Shown here: piece by piece, positions 50,375-59,778 of the stretch | Numbering within the stretch: the first letter of the stretch is position 1 | Layout: the number at the start of each line of letters is the position of its first letter | Source: Aliiroseovarius sp. M344 | GTDB taxonomy: Bacteria > Pseudomonadota > Alphaproteobacteria > Rhodobacterales > Rhodobacteraceae | DNA: 64,000 nucleotides | Assembly (NCBI RefSeq): GCF_025140835.1 | Contig: NZ_CP081153.1 | Coordinates: forward strand, 1,488,001-1,552,000 | Reading direction: 5' to 3' | Notes under the pieces: model-generated | The model's input: only the letters and a program-made list of their open reading frames with translations | Databases searched by the model: none | What the model was told of the DNA's origin: nothing | Translations under genes and position numbers: made by a program

Positions 50375-51709
50375 ATGGCGCAGGCAATGAAGATCGCGAT
50401 CGTCGACGACGAACAGGATATGAGGCAATCCATCTCGCAATGGTTGTCGCTGTCTGGGTTTGAGACGGAGACATACCCGTCCGCCGAAGACGCGTTGAAG
50501 GTGATCGGACAGGATTATCCCGGGGTCATTATATCCGACATCAAGATGCCGGGCATTGACGGCATGGGGTTCCTGAAAAAGCTGATGAGCCTTGATAGCT
50601 CGCTTCCGGTGATCATGATCACAGGCCACGGTGACGTGCCCATGGCTGTCGAAGCCATGCGGGTCGGGGCCTATGATTTTCTTGAAAAGCCGTTCAATCC
50701 GGACCAACTGACCAATCTGGCCAAAAAGGCGACCCATAAACGGCGCCTTGCGATGGATGCACGTGCGTTGCGCCGCGAGCTGTCGGACGGCACGACGATT
50801 ATGAAAAAGCTGATCGGGGCCTCTCCGGTGATGTCGCGCCTGCGTGAAGATATTCTGGATATCGGCCAGTCTGACGGGCATGTGCTGATCGAAGGTGAAA
50901 CCGGCACCGGTAAAACACTTGTTGCCCACGCCATGCACGCGGTCGGGGCGAAGGCGGGCAAGAAATTCGTTGTCGCCACCTGCGCGGGGCAGGACGAAAC
51001 TGACCTGACCCGTCGCCTGTTTGGCCCGATGGAAGACGGTGGCGCGCAGCCATTGGTCGAAGAGGCTCGCGGCGGCACCTTGGTTCTGGAAGACATTGAA
51101 GCGTTGCCTATGGGTCTTCAGGCCCGTCTTCTGACATGGATGAATGATCAGGGCAGTCCGGCAGAGACCCGCGTCGTGGCGATCTGTAACCTGCAAGAGC
51201 AGGGCAAGACCTGTGAAGACTGCCTGCGCCCCGATTTGTTCTATCGCCTTGCGGCGATGAAAATAACGCTGCCGCCGCTGCGCCAGCGTGGCGAAGATAT
51301 CCTGATGCTGTTCACAGGCTTTGCCGACCAGTTTGCGGATGAGTATGGCTGTGCGGCCCCCACGGTCAGCGCACAGGAAGCCGCCCAGCTTCTTCAAGCG
51401 CCTTGGCCGGGGAACATCCGTCAGCTGATCAACATCGCCGAACGCGCCGTGCTGCAGTCACGCCGTGGCACCGGAACAATCTCGTCGCTTCTGATGTCAG
51501 ACCATGACGAGGTGCAACCGGTCATGACGACCGAAGGCAAGCCCCTGAAAGAATACGTTGAAGCGTTTGAGCGGATGCTGATCGACAACACCATGCGCCG
51601 CCACAAAGGCTCGATCGTCGGGGTGATGGACGAACTCTGTTTGCCGCGCCGAACGCTGAACGAGAAGATGGCGAAATACGGCCTGCAACGGTCGGACTAT
51701 CTGCATTAA
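50375..51709 (+). CDS. dctD: DctD-like response regulator lacking the GAFTGA sigma-54 contact loop
   Basis: A receiver domain (D55 in GVIISDIKMPGIDG), an AAA+ domain and a Fis-type helix-turn-helix (AFERMLIDNTMRRHKGSIVG then LCLPRRTLNEKMAKYGL) form the NtrC-family order. Walker A is EGETGTGKTLVAHAM (about 173-187). The GAFTGA loop, which normally follows ELFGHEKG and contacts sigma-54, is absent: the region reads RRLFGPMEDGGAQPLVEEAR. Walker B appears as GTLVLEDIEALP. It may therefore act without sigma-54, as the Rhodobacter capsulatus NtrC does. AGGAGG at 50365-50370 supports ATG 50375. The pair with dctB is certain by position. Confidence 0.87.
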   Translation: MAQAMKIAIVDDEQDMRQSISQWLSLSGFETETYPSAEDALKVIGQDYPGVIISDIKMPGIDGMGFLKKLMSLDSSLPVIMITGHGDVPMAVEAMRVGAYDFLEKPFNPDQLTNLAKKATHKRRLAMDARALRRELSDGTTIMKKLIGASPVMSRLREDILDIGQSDGHVLIEGETGTGKTLVAHAMHAVGAKAGKKFVVATCAGQDETDLTRRLFGPMEDGGAQPLVEEARGGTLVLEDIEALPMGLQARLLTWMNDQGSPAETRVVAICNLQEQGKTCEDCLRPDLFYRLAAMKITLPPLRQRGEDILMLFTGFADQFADEYGCAAPTVSAQEAAQLLQAPWPGNIRQLINIAERAVLQSRRGTGTISSLLMSDHDEVQPVMTTEGKPLKEYVEAFERMLIDNTMRRHKGSIVGVMDELCLPRRTLNEKMAKYGLQRSDYLH

Positions 51710-51817
51710 GGAAATCGGCGTGGCAGATTAATCTCTGCCGGCCAGTCCTTTTGCTTGATTGCCATGCGGGGGTTGCTTATCCCCAGGTTATTCACATGTT
51801 AAGCAATTGGAGTCGTC

Positions 51818-52597
51818 ATGAAGGCACCGGAAAACAAACTCAAACGTGCTTTGGCGGCAAACCAGATGCAGATTGGCCTGTGGGTGAATCTCGCCAGTTC
51901 TTCAGCGACAGAGCTTATCGGCGGTACAGGCTATGATTGGGCGCTGATCGACGGAGAGCACGCGCCTTTTGATCCGACGCTAATTCAAACTCAATTGCGG
52001 GTGCTTGGGCAGTTCGACATTTCGCCTATTGTGCGCGTGCCCATTGGCGAAGACTGGGTGATCAAACAGGTGATGGATTTGGGCGCGCAGTCCATTCTGG
52101 TGCCAATGGTGAATACAGGTGAACAGGCAGCCGAGCTGGTGGCCGCGACGCGCTATGCCCCTGAAGGACGTCGCGGCATGGGGGCAGGGGTCGCCCGTGC
52201 CGCCAGATTTGGACAAATCGATAGCTACCTGACGAACGCGAATGACGAGGTCTGCCTGATCGCACAGGCTGAAACGCGTCTTGCTGTTGAAAACATTGAC
52301 GATATCGCGGGAACCGATGGGGTCGATTGTGTGTTCATCGGACCAGCCGACCTGTCGGCTGACATGGGTCACCGTGGCAACCCTGGCCACGCGGATGTGA
52401 AAGCAGCCATCGAACACACGGTTGGCCGCATCCGTGCGGCAGGCAAAGCCGCCGGCTTCCTGCATTACGATCATGCCGATTTCGGCTATTACGCGAAGCT
52501 GGGTGTGACCTTCCTTGGGGTTGGGTCAGAGGCATCATTGCTGCGGGTTGCCCTTGCAGAGAACCTTCGCGCTGCACGGGCCGCAACGTCTGGGTAG
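51818..52597 (+). CDS. HpcH/HpaI-family aldolase
   Basis: A class II-type metal-dependent aldolase of the HpcH/HpaI family. GLWVNLASSSATELIGGTGY, WALIDGEHAPFDPTLIQTQL (with the catalytic His), SPIVRVPIGEDWVIKQVMDL and LVPMVNTGEQAAELVAATRY and the later FIGPADLSADMGHRGNPGH show an intact active site. 259 residues is the family norm. Substrates in the family are 4-hydroxy-2-oxo acids and related pyruvate aldols; which is used here cannot be told. It follows dctD after 108 bp. An inverted repeat GGCAGA...TCTGCC at 51722-51739 lies between them. Confidence 0.9.
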   Translation: MKAPENKLKRALAANQMQIGLWVNLASSSATELIGGTGYDWALIDGEHAPFDPTLIQTQLRVLGQFDISPIVRVPIGEDWVIKQVMDLGAQSILVPMVNTGEQAAELVAATRYAPEGRRGMGAGVARAARFGQIDSYLTNANDEVCLIAQAETRLAVENIDDIAGTDGVDCVFIGPADLSADMGHRGNPGHADVKAAIEHTVGRIRAAGKAAGFLHYDHADFGYYAKLGVTFLGVGSEASLLRVALAENLRAARAATSG

Positions 52598-52721
52598 GCG
52601 CCCATTTTTGCGACCCAATCGACGGTAACGTCGCGACCTGCGGCAATCGAAGCGGGTGGTGGGGGTTTTTTTGCGGACCCACTCGGGTTAAATGGGCGCT
52701 GAGTCGTTCAAGGATTGCCCC

Positions 52722-53720
52722 ATGGCCAAAGCCCCGTATTTTCCACCGCCGCCGCCCATCCCGCCCAAAACGCGGATGTTCCAGCGGATGCCACCGGCTG
52801 TGTTTACAACCATTTTGGGGGTGTTCGGGTTGGGTTTGGCGTGGCGACGAGCCGCTGATACCTTGTTTGCCCCGTCGGCCATCGGAGAGCTTATTCTGGG
52901 CGCCGTAACGCTGCTTTATCTATTTAGTATAGCTGCTTACGTGATGAAGTTTATTCAACGCAACGGCGTTGTTACCGAAGACTTGCGCGTCCTGCCAGGG
53001 CGTGCAGGACTTGCCGCGATGGTGCTGTCGGGCTATTTGCTGGCCGCTACGATCGAACCGTTTTCGCTGGTGCTGGCCGGCGCCGTCCTTTTGCTGGCAT
53101 TCGTTGTGCATGTGATGCTGGCCATGCGTGTCATTTACCTTCTGTTCACCGGCCCTATCGAAGCGCGCATTGTGACGCCTGTCTGGCATTTGCTATTTGC
53201 CGGTTTCGTTCTGATCCCCCTGACCGCTGTGCCTCTTGGATGGAATGGGTTTGCGAGCGCAACCTTCTGGGGTGGGTTTTTTGCTGCGGCTGTCGTCTGG
53301 GGTGCGAGTGCGGCGCAATTCCTGCGCACGCGCATTCCCGCCCCGTTGCGCCCGCTCTTGGCCATTCATTTGGCCCCGGCAAGCGTGTTGGGCACCGGCG
53401 CCTATTTGTTGGGCGAGACGCAAATGGCCATGGTCTTCAGCGTTATGTCCATCGTTATTCTGGGCATCCTGATCGGGCGTATTCGGTGGCTGATCAAAGC
53501 CGGGTTCAGCCCGCTTTGGGGGGCTTTCACTTTTCCACTCGCGGCCTTTTCAACGCTGATGCAAATGGCGGCCGTGGTCACGGGAAGCGATGTCTTGCGG
53601 ATTGTCGCCGGGCTTAGTCTTGTGGCCGCGACACTGATCATTCTGCCGATTGCCTACAAGATCGTGCAAATGTGGACCAAGGGCGAGCTGGCGGTGAAAA
53701 CCAACGCCGCGATTGCCTAG
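52722..53720 (+). CDS. TDT/TehA-like multi-pass membrane protein
   Basis: About ten hydrophobic segments over 332 residues, for example FTTILGVFGLGLAWRRAADT, VHVMLAMRVIYLLFTG, PAPLRPLLAIHLAPASVLGT and FSVMSIVILGILIGRIRWLI. The F.TTILGVFGLGLAWR start and the PL..I.LAP... segment are those of the tellurite-resistance/dicarboxylate transporter (TDT, SLAC1-like) anion-channel family. The transported anion is unknown. ATG 52722 is chosen because it follows a Met-Ala-Lys start with basic residues; an in-frame ATG lies 30 bases upstream. Its stop overlaps the convergent YjbR gene by four bases. Confidence 0.78.
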   Translation: MAKAPYFPPPPPIPPKTRMFQRMPPAVFTTILGVFGLGLAWRRAADTLFAPSAIGELILGAVTLLYLFSIAAYVMKFIQRNGVVTEDLRVLPGRAGLAAMVLSGYLLAATIEPFSLVLAGAVLLLAFVVHVMLAMRVIYLLFTGPIEARIVTPVWHLLFAGFVLIPLTAVPLGWNGFASATFWGGFFAAAVVWGASAAQFLRTRIPAPLRPLLAIHLAPASVLGTGAYLLGETQMAMVFSVMSIVILGILIGRIRWLIKAGFSPLWGAFTFPLAAFSTLMQMAAVVTGSDVLRIVAGLSLVAATLIILPIAYKIVQMWTKGELAVKTNAAIA

Positions 53721-54070
53721 GCGTCCGGATCGAAGGGTGCCAGCGTGGCCTGCGCCTTCTTGGTCAGGCTTGCCCGCACCAGCGCATAGGACCTGTGAAT
53801 GCGATGGGTCAATTCGTCCTGATCCGCGTCAAACGGCAGGTTGACCCACGAGCGATGGAAATAGGGCGCTTTGACCCCCACGCCGGCCTCGATCAACATG
53901 GAAGCGGTCTCGATATCCGGTGTTTTCACCGACACGCCGGGCGTCTTGGCGCCGATCGCGGCGAAGATTTTGTCGCCGACTTTCCACACGTCGTGACCGG
54001 GTCCAAAGGGTTCAGACCACTCTGCACCCGGAAGGGCGCCACAAAGCTTGTTCACTCTTTCTCGTGTCAT
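53717..54070 (-). CDS. MmcQ/YjbR-family protein
   Basis: A 117-residue small protein with the family pattern: TRERVNKLCGALPGAEWSEP at the N-terminus, VWKVGDKIFAAIGA, then PGVSVKTPD and YFHRSWVNLPFD, ending LIRASLTKK-like LVRASLTKKAQ. The family is DNA-binding-like (CyaY-like fold) with no settled role. ATG 54070 fits the family start; upstream codons do not. It is convergent with the TDT gene and overlaps it by four bases. Confidence 0.88.
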   Translation of the reverse strand: MTRERVNKLCGALPGAEWSEPFGPGHDVWKVGDKIFAAIGAKTPGVSVKTPDIETASMLIEAGVGVKAPYFHRSWVNLPFDADQDELTHRIHRSYALVRASLTKKAQATLAPFDPDA

Positions 54071-54274
54071 GAGGGCACGATAACCCGCTTGGCAGGCACG
54101 GGGAAGGGTGCTAGCTTGGCGCCCATGAAACGGATGAGCATCATCATTATCTGCTGCATTACCCACTGACATCGTCAGGCGGGCCGTTCTTCTATTCCAT
54201 ACATGTCAGGAACTTGGTAAGCCCGCACGGGATAATTCTGTGGGACTACGTGTGCGCAGACTTGCGAGGACAGA

Positions 54275-56050
54275 ATGGAAGTTAAAATCCAGCTTCACGA
54301 TACAATGCAACGGAAGAAACGGCCATTTAAGCCGATCGACCAGAAAAACGTCCGCATGTATGTCTGCGGGCCGACGGTCTATGACCGCGCGCATCTGGGC
54401 AACGCCCGACCCGTGGTGGTGTTTGATGTGCTCTATCGCCTGCTGCGCCATGTTTATGACGCGGATCACGTGACCTATGTGCGCAACTTCACCGACGTGG
54501 ATGACAAGATCAACGCGACCGCCCTGCAGCGCAAAGAGGCAGGGGCCGAGGGCACGTTGGAAGAGCTGGTGCACGAGCGTTCGGACGAGACCATCGGCTG
54601 GTATCTGCACGATATGGGCGCGCTTGGTGCGCTTGAGCCTGACCAGATGCCCCGCGCGACCGAGTTCATAGGGCCGATGGTTGCGATGATCGAGGATCTG
54701 ATCGCCAAAGGCCACGCCTATGAGGCCGAGGGCCATGTGCTGTTCGCGGTCGAAAGCTATAAAAACTATGGCGCGCTGTCAGGCCGGTCTGTCGATGACA
54801 TGATCGCCGGCGCGCGGGTCGAGGTCGCGCCTTATAAGCGCAACCCGATGGATTTCGTACTATGGAAACCCTCCACCGATGATCTGCCCGGCTGGGACAG
54901 CCCATGGGGACGTGGACGTCCGGGCTGGCATATCGAGTGTTCCGCGATGAGCTTTGATCTGCTGGGGGCGTCGTTTGATATCCATGGCGGCGGCAATGAC
55001 CTGCAGTTCCCGCACCATGAAAACGAGATCGCCCAGTCGAAATGCGCCCATCCGGATGCAGGGTTCGCGAACTACTGGATGCACAACGAGATGTTGCAGG
55101 TCGAGGGCAAGAAGATGTCCAAGTCCTTGGGCAATTTCTTCACCGTGCATGATTTGTTGGAGCAAGGCGTTCCGGGCGAGGTGATCCGGTTCGTGTTTCT
55201 TGGCACGCACTACCGCAAGCCGATGGATTGGACCGAGAAGAAGCGGGCGGAGGCGGAAGAGCTATTACTTAAATGGCGTCGCATGACGGAGTTTGTTTTG
55301 CCGACAAATGTGTCCCGTAAGGTTGAAGTAGCATTGTTTGATGACCTTAATACTTCAGCAGCAATCGAGGAATTGAAGAATTTAGCTGAGCGCAAAGATG
55401 CGGGTTCCCTGAAAGCATCCGCAAATTTAATGGGATTGCTACTGGATGAACAAGGAGCGTGGGCTTGGAAGCGTCGACCAATTGGTGACTTTGAAAACGT
55501 TCCAGAATGGCATCCTTCGAGGGAATGGATGGTTGAAGTTATGAAGCCAATTTCGCAATGGCTAACTCGGATTAACACTCCTCTCTTTGATGTCCCCAAA
55601 GTCAACGTTCCGAAATTCAATTTTGATGTAAAAATTCCTAAACTCTCGCTAGTAACAAATTTGGGTAAGACGAGGGTGCCAAAAATTGCTCCGATTTCAA
55701 TTCGACCGAATGCGTTCGGAAATCTTAGTAAGATAGGAGAAGGATTTAAGCGCGCTGCGGAGTATTATCGGCGGCTCAAAGCTGATTACCCCGAAGAAAT
55801 GGGAACTATGAGTGGCGAGGTTCCTTTTTCTGCGCTTACTGTTGAAAATCTTAACGCAATTAAGAACGCGAAAGTAGTTGAGAAACTATCGGAGCGCACC
55901 GAAGCGAAGAAACTACAACGCTGGGAAGATGCGGACCGAATTAGGTCGGAATTGGAAAGCTGTGGTGTAGTGCTGGTTGACTTACCGGGTGGAACGAAAT
56001 GGGAGTTAAGCGAAAGCTTCACGCCCAAGGATTTGGAGGCGTTGATATGA
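54275..56050 (+). CDS. cysS: Cysteinyl-tRNA synthetase with AT-rich, extended C-terminal part
   Basis: Charges tRNA-Cys. The catalytic core is intact: zinc Cys in [15 protein letters not shown]-like AHLGN (near residue 40), [31 protein letters not shown] and KMSKS (about 280-284). Residues 329-591 are encoded by sequence that turns AT-rich at about 55,258. By hand count, line 54,361-54,420 has 42 G+C of 60 and line 55,681-55,740 has 23 of 60. Bacterial CysRS is usually about 460-500 residues; this one has 591, with an extra segment of about 110-130 residues ([17 protein letters not shown] and following) between the DALR helical domain and the final [20 protein letters not shown] block. It overlaps cimA (ATGA). 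Confidence 0.95.
   Translation: MEVKIQLHDTMQRKKRPFKPIDQKNVRMYVCGPTVYDRAHLGNARPVVVFDVLYRLLRHVYDADHVTYVRNFTDVDDKINATALQRKEAGAEGTLEELVHERSDETIGWYLHDMGALGALEPDQMPRATEFIGPMVAMIEDLIAKGHAYEAEGHVLFAVESYKNYGALSGRSVDDMIAGARVEVAPYKRNPMDFVLWKPSTDDLPGWDSPWGRGRPGWHIECSAMSFDLLGASFDIHGGGNDLQFPHHENEIAQSKCAHPDAGFANYWMHNEMLQVEGKKMSKSLGNFFTVHDLLEQGVPGEVIRFVFLGTHYRKPMDWTEKKRAEAEELLLKWRRMTEFVLPTNVSRKVEVALFDDLNTSAAIEELKNLAERKDAGSLKASANLMGLLLDEQGAWAWKRRPIGDFENVPEWHPSREWMVEVMKPISQWLTRINTPLFDVPKVNVPKFNFDVKIPKLSLVTNLGKTRVPKIAPISIRPNAFGNLSKIGEGFKRAAEYYRRLKADYPEEMGTMSGEVPFSALTVENLNAIKNAKVVEKLSERTEAKKLQRWEDADRIRSELESCGVVLVDLPGGTKWELSESFTPKDLEALI
55258..56035. other. AT-rich patch inside cysS with abrupt left boundary
   Basis: Base composition and codon choice switch within a few codons: up to GAGGCGGAAGA the gene is GC-rich like its neighbours, and from GCTATTACTTAAATGG on it uses many A/T-ending codons (AAA, GAA, TTA, ATT, AAT). 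GC-rich sequence resumes at the end of cysS. The reading frame is continuous, so this looks like a recombined or laterally acquired 3' end rather than decay. Confidence 0.7.
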
Positions 56051-57666
56051 CTGAACGCCTCTACCTCTACGACACCACGCTGCGTGACGGGCAACAAACC
56101 CAGGGCGTGCAGTTCTCGCTAGCGGAAAAACAACAGATCGCCGAGGCGCTCGACGCGCTCGGCGTAGACTACATCGAAGGCGGCTGGCCCGGGGCCAACC
56201 CGACAGACAGCGACTTTTTCGCCGCCGCACCCAAGACCCGCGCGACCTTTACCGCGTTTGGGATGACCAAACGGGCAGGGCGCTCGGCTGAAAATGACGA
56301 TGTGCTGGCGGGCGTGATGAACGCCGGCACGCCAGCGGTGTGTCTGGTCGGCAAAAGCCATGATTTCCACGTCACCACGGCGCTGGGGATCGAACTGGAC
56401 GAGAATGTTGAAAACATCCGCGCCTCGGTCGCGCATCTGGTCGCGCAGGGGCGCGAGGCGCTTTACGACGCGGAGCATTTCTTTGATGGGTACAAGGCCA
56501 ATCCTGCCTACGCGCTGGAGTGCCTGAAGGCCGCTTTTGACGCGGGCGCACGCTGGATCGTCTTATGTGACACCAATGGCGGCACGTTGCCCCTCGAAGT
56601 GCACGAGATCACCAAAGCCGTGATCGCAGCAGGCATTCCCGGCGACCATCTGGGCATCCATACCCATGACGACACGGGCAACGCGGTGGCCTGTTCTCTG
56701 GCCGCCGTCGATGCTGGCGCACGGCAGGTGCAGGGCACATTGAACGGGCTGGGCGAACGCTGCGGCAACGCCAACCTGACCACGTTGATCCCGGTGCTTT
56801 TGTTGAAAGAGCCCTATGCCAGCCAGTTTGAAACCGGCGTCAAACGGAACGCGCTTCAGGGCTTGACGCGGATGTCACGCAAATTGGACGACATCCTCAA
56901 CCGGGTACCAAACAAGGCCTCGCCCTTCGTGGGGTCGTCGGCCTTCGCACATAAGGCCGGGCTGCACGCCAGCGCGATCCTGAAAGACCCGACCACCTAT
57001 GAACACATCCCGCCCGAAACCGTGGGCAATGCGCGCATCGTGCCGATGTCCAATCAGGCCGGTCAATCGAACCTGCGGGCTCGTCTGGCCGATGCCGGGA
57101 TCAAGGTGGCTAAAGACGATCCACGTCTGGGGCAGATCCTTGACCGGGTGAAAGAGCGCGAAGATCAGGGTTATGCCTATGACAGCGCGCAGGCCTCGTT
57201 CGAGTTGATCGCGCGTGACGTGCTGGGGCAGTTGCCACGATTTTTCGAGGTGAAGCGCTATAAGGTCACGATCGAGCGGCGCAAGAACAAGCGCAACCAA
57301 ACCGTCAGCCTGTCCGAGGCGATCGTTGTGGTCAAAATTGGCGACGAGAAAAAGCTGTCAGTTTCCGAGAGCATGGACGAAAGCGGCACCGATCGTGGTC
57401 CGGTGAACGCGTTGGCCAAGGCGCTGGCAAAGGACCTTGGTCCCTATCAGGATATCATCGACGATCTGCATCTGGTTGATTTCAAGGTGCGTATCACCCA
57501 AGGCGGGACCGAGGCGCAGACACGTGTCATTATCGACAGCGAAGATCGCGACGGCCACCGCTGGTCGACCGTTGGGGTCAGCCCCAACATCGTTGATGCG
57601 TCATTCGAGGCATTGCTGGATGCGATCACGTGGAAGCTTCTGCGCGACGGGGCGAAGCCTGCATGA
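56047..57666 (+). CDS. cimA: (R)-citramalate synthase
   Basis: Condenses pyruvate with acetyl-CoA to citramalate, which feeds isoleucine synthesis. [20 protein letters not shown] is the HMGL-type catalytic start, [16 protein letters not shown] the substrate-selecting block of CimA rather than LeuA, and [20 protein letters not shown] holds the metal-binding His-x-His. [17 protein letters not shown] and the C-terminal allosteric LeuA-dimer domain complete the protein (539 residues). ATG 56047 overlaps the cysS stop. It is followed by an ATGA overlap with the synthase-like gene, so the three genes are probably co-transcribed. Confidence 0.94.
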   Translation: MTERLYLYDTTLRDGQQTQGVQFSLAEKQQIAEALDALGVDYIEGGWPGANPTDSDFFAAAPKTRATFTAFGMTKRAGRSAENDDVLAGVMNAGTPAVCLVGKSHDFHVTTALGIELDENVENIRASVAHLVAQGREALYDAEHFFDGYKANPAYALECLKAAFDAGARWIVLCDTNGGTLPLEVHEITKAVIAAGIPGDHLGIHTHDDTGNAVACSLAAVDAGARQVQGTLNGLGERCGNANLTTLIPVLLLKEPYASQFETGVKRNALQGLTRMSRKLDDILNRVPNKASPFVGSSAFAHKAGLHASAILKDPTTYEHIPPETVGNARIVPMSNQAGQSNLRARLADAGIKVAKDDPRLGQILDRVKEREDQGYAYDSAQASFELIARDVLGQLPRFFEVKRYKVTIERRKNKRNQTVSLSEAIVVVKIGDEKKLSVSESMDESGTDRGPVNALAKALAKDLGPYQDIIDDLHLVDFKVRITQGGTEAQTRVIIDSEDRDGHRWSTVGVSPNIVDASFEALLDAITWKLLRDGAKPA

Positions 57667-58463
57667 GCGACGCCGCCCCCCGCGACCCCATTGCTGCCTG
57701 CGCCGAGATGGTCCAGAAAACCGACCCGGATCGTTTTCTGGCCACCATGACGGGGGCCGTGGAAGAACGAAAACGGCTTTTCCCGCTTTATGCGTTTAAT
57801 CTGGAAATCGCCCGTGCGCCCTACATGTCGCAGGAACCGATGGTTGCGATGATCCGCCTGCAGTTCTGGCGCGACGTGATTGAAGCCGCGGTTGAAGGAC
57901 GCGAGGCACCGAAACATGATGTCGCGACGCCTCTGTCACAACTGGTAATCTGGGGTGACATGCGTGCGGCCCCCTTGCTGCGCATGGTGGAGGCGCGCGA
58001 GGGTGACGTTCAAGGTGAACCGCGCCGCGACACGAGTCAGATCCGCACCTATCTGCGCGAAACCTCCGGCGCTTTGATGCTGGCCGCTGGACAAGCCGTT
58101 GGGATCACCGAGTTTGAAGGCGTTCACGAGATAGATCAGGCGCTGGAAGGGGTGGGCGAGGCTTTGGGGATTGCCAATTGGCTGATGTCTCAACCCGCGC
58201 TGAAGGCGGCAGGGCGGGGGCATATCCTGCCAGATGCGGACACAATCCAAGCGTTGTCCGAAACGGGGCTGCAAACAATCGCGCAGGCCCGCGACGTGCT
58301 GGGTAAAGACGGGAATGCCGCGCTGCGCAGTGCATGGCGCACCGAAGCGATCCTGCGCCAGGGTCTGAAATCCCCGGATGATGTTGTGAATGGCGCATTG
58401 GGACAATCTGAATTCGCCCGCCGTGGCAAGCTGCTTTGGCTCAGCGCAACCAGTCGCTGGTAA
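57663..58463 (+). CDS. Squalene/phytoene synthase-family protein (NDUFAF6-like)
   Basis: A 266-residue protein of the trans-isoprenyl synthase superfamily. MVQKTDPDRFLATMTGAVEE, RLFPLYAFNLEIARAPYM, IRLQFWRDVIEAAVEGR and SGALMLAAGQAVGI are those of the alphaproteobacterial and mitochondrial subgroup. The DxxxD metal motifs of true phytoene and squalene synthases are not evident, which fits NDUFAF6-like proteins needed for complex I assembly in mitochondria. In bacteria the role is not established. The start overlaps cimA (ATGA). Confidence 0.85.
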   Translation: MSDAAPRDPIAACAEMVQKTDPDRFLATMTGAVEERKRLFPLYAFNLEIARAPYMSQEPMVAMIRLQFWRDVIEAAVEGREAPKHDVATPLSQLVIWGDMRAAPLLRMVEAREGDVQGEPRRDTSQIRTYLRETSGALMLAAGQAVGITEFEGVHEIDQALEGVGEALGIANWLMSQPALKAAGRGHILPDADTIQALSETGLQTIAQARDVLGKDGNAALRSAWRTEAILRQGLKSPDDVVNGALGQSEFARRGKLLWLSATSRW

Positions 58464-58587
58464 CGATCAGGCACGTTTCGCCCCGCACAAGGCCCGCGTG
58501 AAACGCACCACAACGCTTGCCAAGAATCACATCCGCGCGTCAGGTGTATCTGAGACAACATGCAGATAGATTCCAAGGATCAGCGGT

Positions 58588-59775
58588 ATGAACGCACCAA
58601 CCCTCTATTTCACGCGGGACGAATATCAGGACCGTCTGGCCAAGACCCGACGCGAGATGGCGAAGCGGGGGCTTGATCTTCTGATCGTGACCGACCCGTC
58701 GAACATGAACTGGCTGACCGGTTATGATGGGTGGTCGTTCTATGTGCACCAATGCGTGATTGTCACGATGGACGGCGCCCCGATCTGGTTCGGCCGCGGG
58801 CAGGACGCCGCAGGCGCGCTGCGCACCTGCTATATGGCGCCGGATAACATCATGGGCTATCCCGACCACTATGTTCAGTCGACTGAACGCCACCCGATGG
58901 ATTACCTGTCAGCCCAATTGACTGACCGCTGCCTTGGATCAGGGCGCATTGGCGTCGAGATGGACAATTACTGGTTTACCGCCGCCGCTTTTGCGGCGCT
59001 GCAAACCCATTTGCGCAATGCTCAGTTCTCTGATGCCACCGCGTTAGTCAACTGGCAGCGCGCCGTGAAATCCGAGGCCGAGATCGGCTATATGCGCCAA
59101 GCTGGGCAGATCGTCGGAAAAATGCACGAGCGGATTTTTGAGAAGGTCGAACCGGGCTTGCGCAAATGCGATCTGGTGGCCGAGATCTATGACGCTGGGC
59201 TTCGCTATGACGATACGCTGGGGTATGGCGGCGATTATCCGGCCATTGTGCCGCTGCTGCCCTCGGGCCCGGATGCCGCCGCCCCACATCTGACATGGGA
59301 CGACCACCCGATGAAATCCGGGATGGGCACGTTTTTCGAGATCGCCGGGGTTGTGCATCGCTATCACTGTCCGCTGTCGCGCACGGTGTTTCTGGGCAAG
59401 CCCACGCAGACCTTTCTGGACGCTGAAAAGGCTGTTCTGGAAGGAATGGAAGCGGGGCTTGAGAAAGCGCGCGTGGGCAATACTTGTGAAGACATCGCGC
59501 TGGCCTTCTTTGGAGTGTTGAAGAAATACGGGATCGAGAAGGACAACCGCACCGGCTATCCCATCGGCCTGTCTTACCCGCCCGATTGGGGCGAGCGCAC
59601 CATGTCTTTGCGTCCTGGCGACACGACTGAACTGCAAGAAAACATGACCTTCCATTTCATGACCGGCCTGTGGATGGAGGATTGGGGCTTTGAAATCACC
59701 GAAAGCATACGCATTGGTACGGACGGCCCGGACTGCCTGTCCAACGTGCCACGCAAAATGTTTGTGAAGGACTGA
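58588..59775 (+). CDS. doeA: Ectoine hydrolase
   Basis: Opens the ring of ectoine to N-acetyl-2,4-diaminobutyrate. An M24-family (creatinase/prolidase-like) protein of 395 residues: N-terminal creatinase domain with DPSNMNWLTGYDGWSFYVHQ and a pita-bread C-terminal domain with AEIGYMRQAGQIVGKMHERI, LLPSGPDAAAPHLTWDDHPM and HRYHCPLSRTVFLG. Its close resemblance to DoeA/EutD is supported by doeB three bases downstream and a DoeD-like aminotransferase after that. ATG 58588 has a GGATC-type site. The gap of 124 bp to the gene before it should carry a promoter. Confidence 0.9.
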   Translation: MNAPTLYFTRDEYQDRLAKTRREMAKRGLDLLIVTDPSNMNWLTGYDGWSFYVHQCVIVTMDGAPIWFGRGQDAAGALRTCYMAPDNIMGYPDHYVQSTERHPMDYLSAQLTDRCLGSGRIGVEMDNYWFTAAAFAALQTHLRNAQFSDATALVNWQRAVKSEAEIGYMRQAGQIVGKMHERIFEKVEPGLRKCDLVAEIYDAGLRYDDTLGYGGDYPAIVPLLPSGPDAAAPHLTWDDHPMKSGMGTFFEIAGVVHRYHCPLSRTVFLGKPTQTFLDAEKAVLEGMEAGLEKARVGNTCEDIALAFFGVLKKYGIEKDNRTGYPIGLSYPPDWGERTMSLRPGDTTELQENMTFHFMTGLWMEDWGFEITESIRIGTDGPDCLSNVPRKMFVKD

Positions 59776-59778
59776 GCC

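Noticed and set aside
50261..51397. A 378-codon minus-strand frame over the DctD gene
   Set aside because: It is a shadow of GC-rich third positions. The + strand carries receiver, AAA+ and helix-turn-helix domains in one frame.
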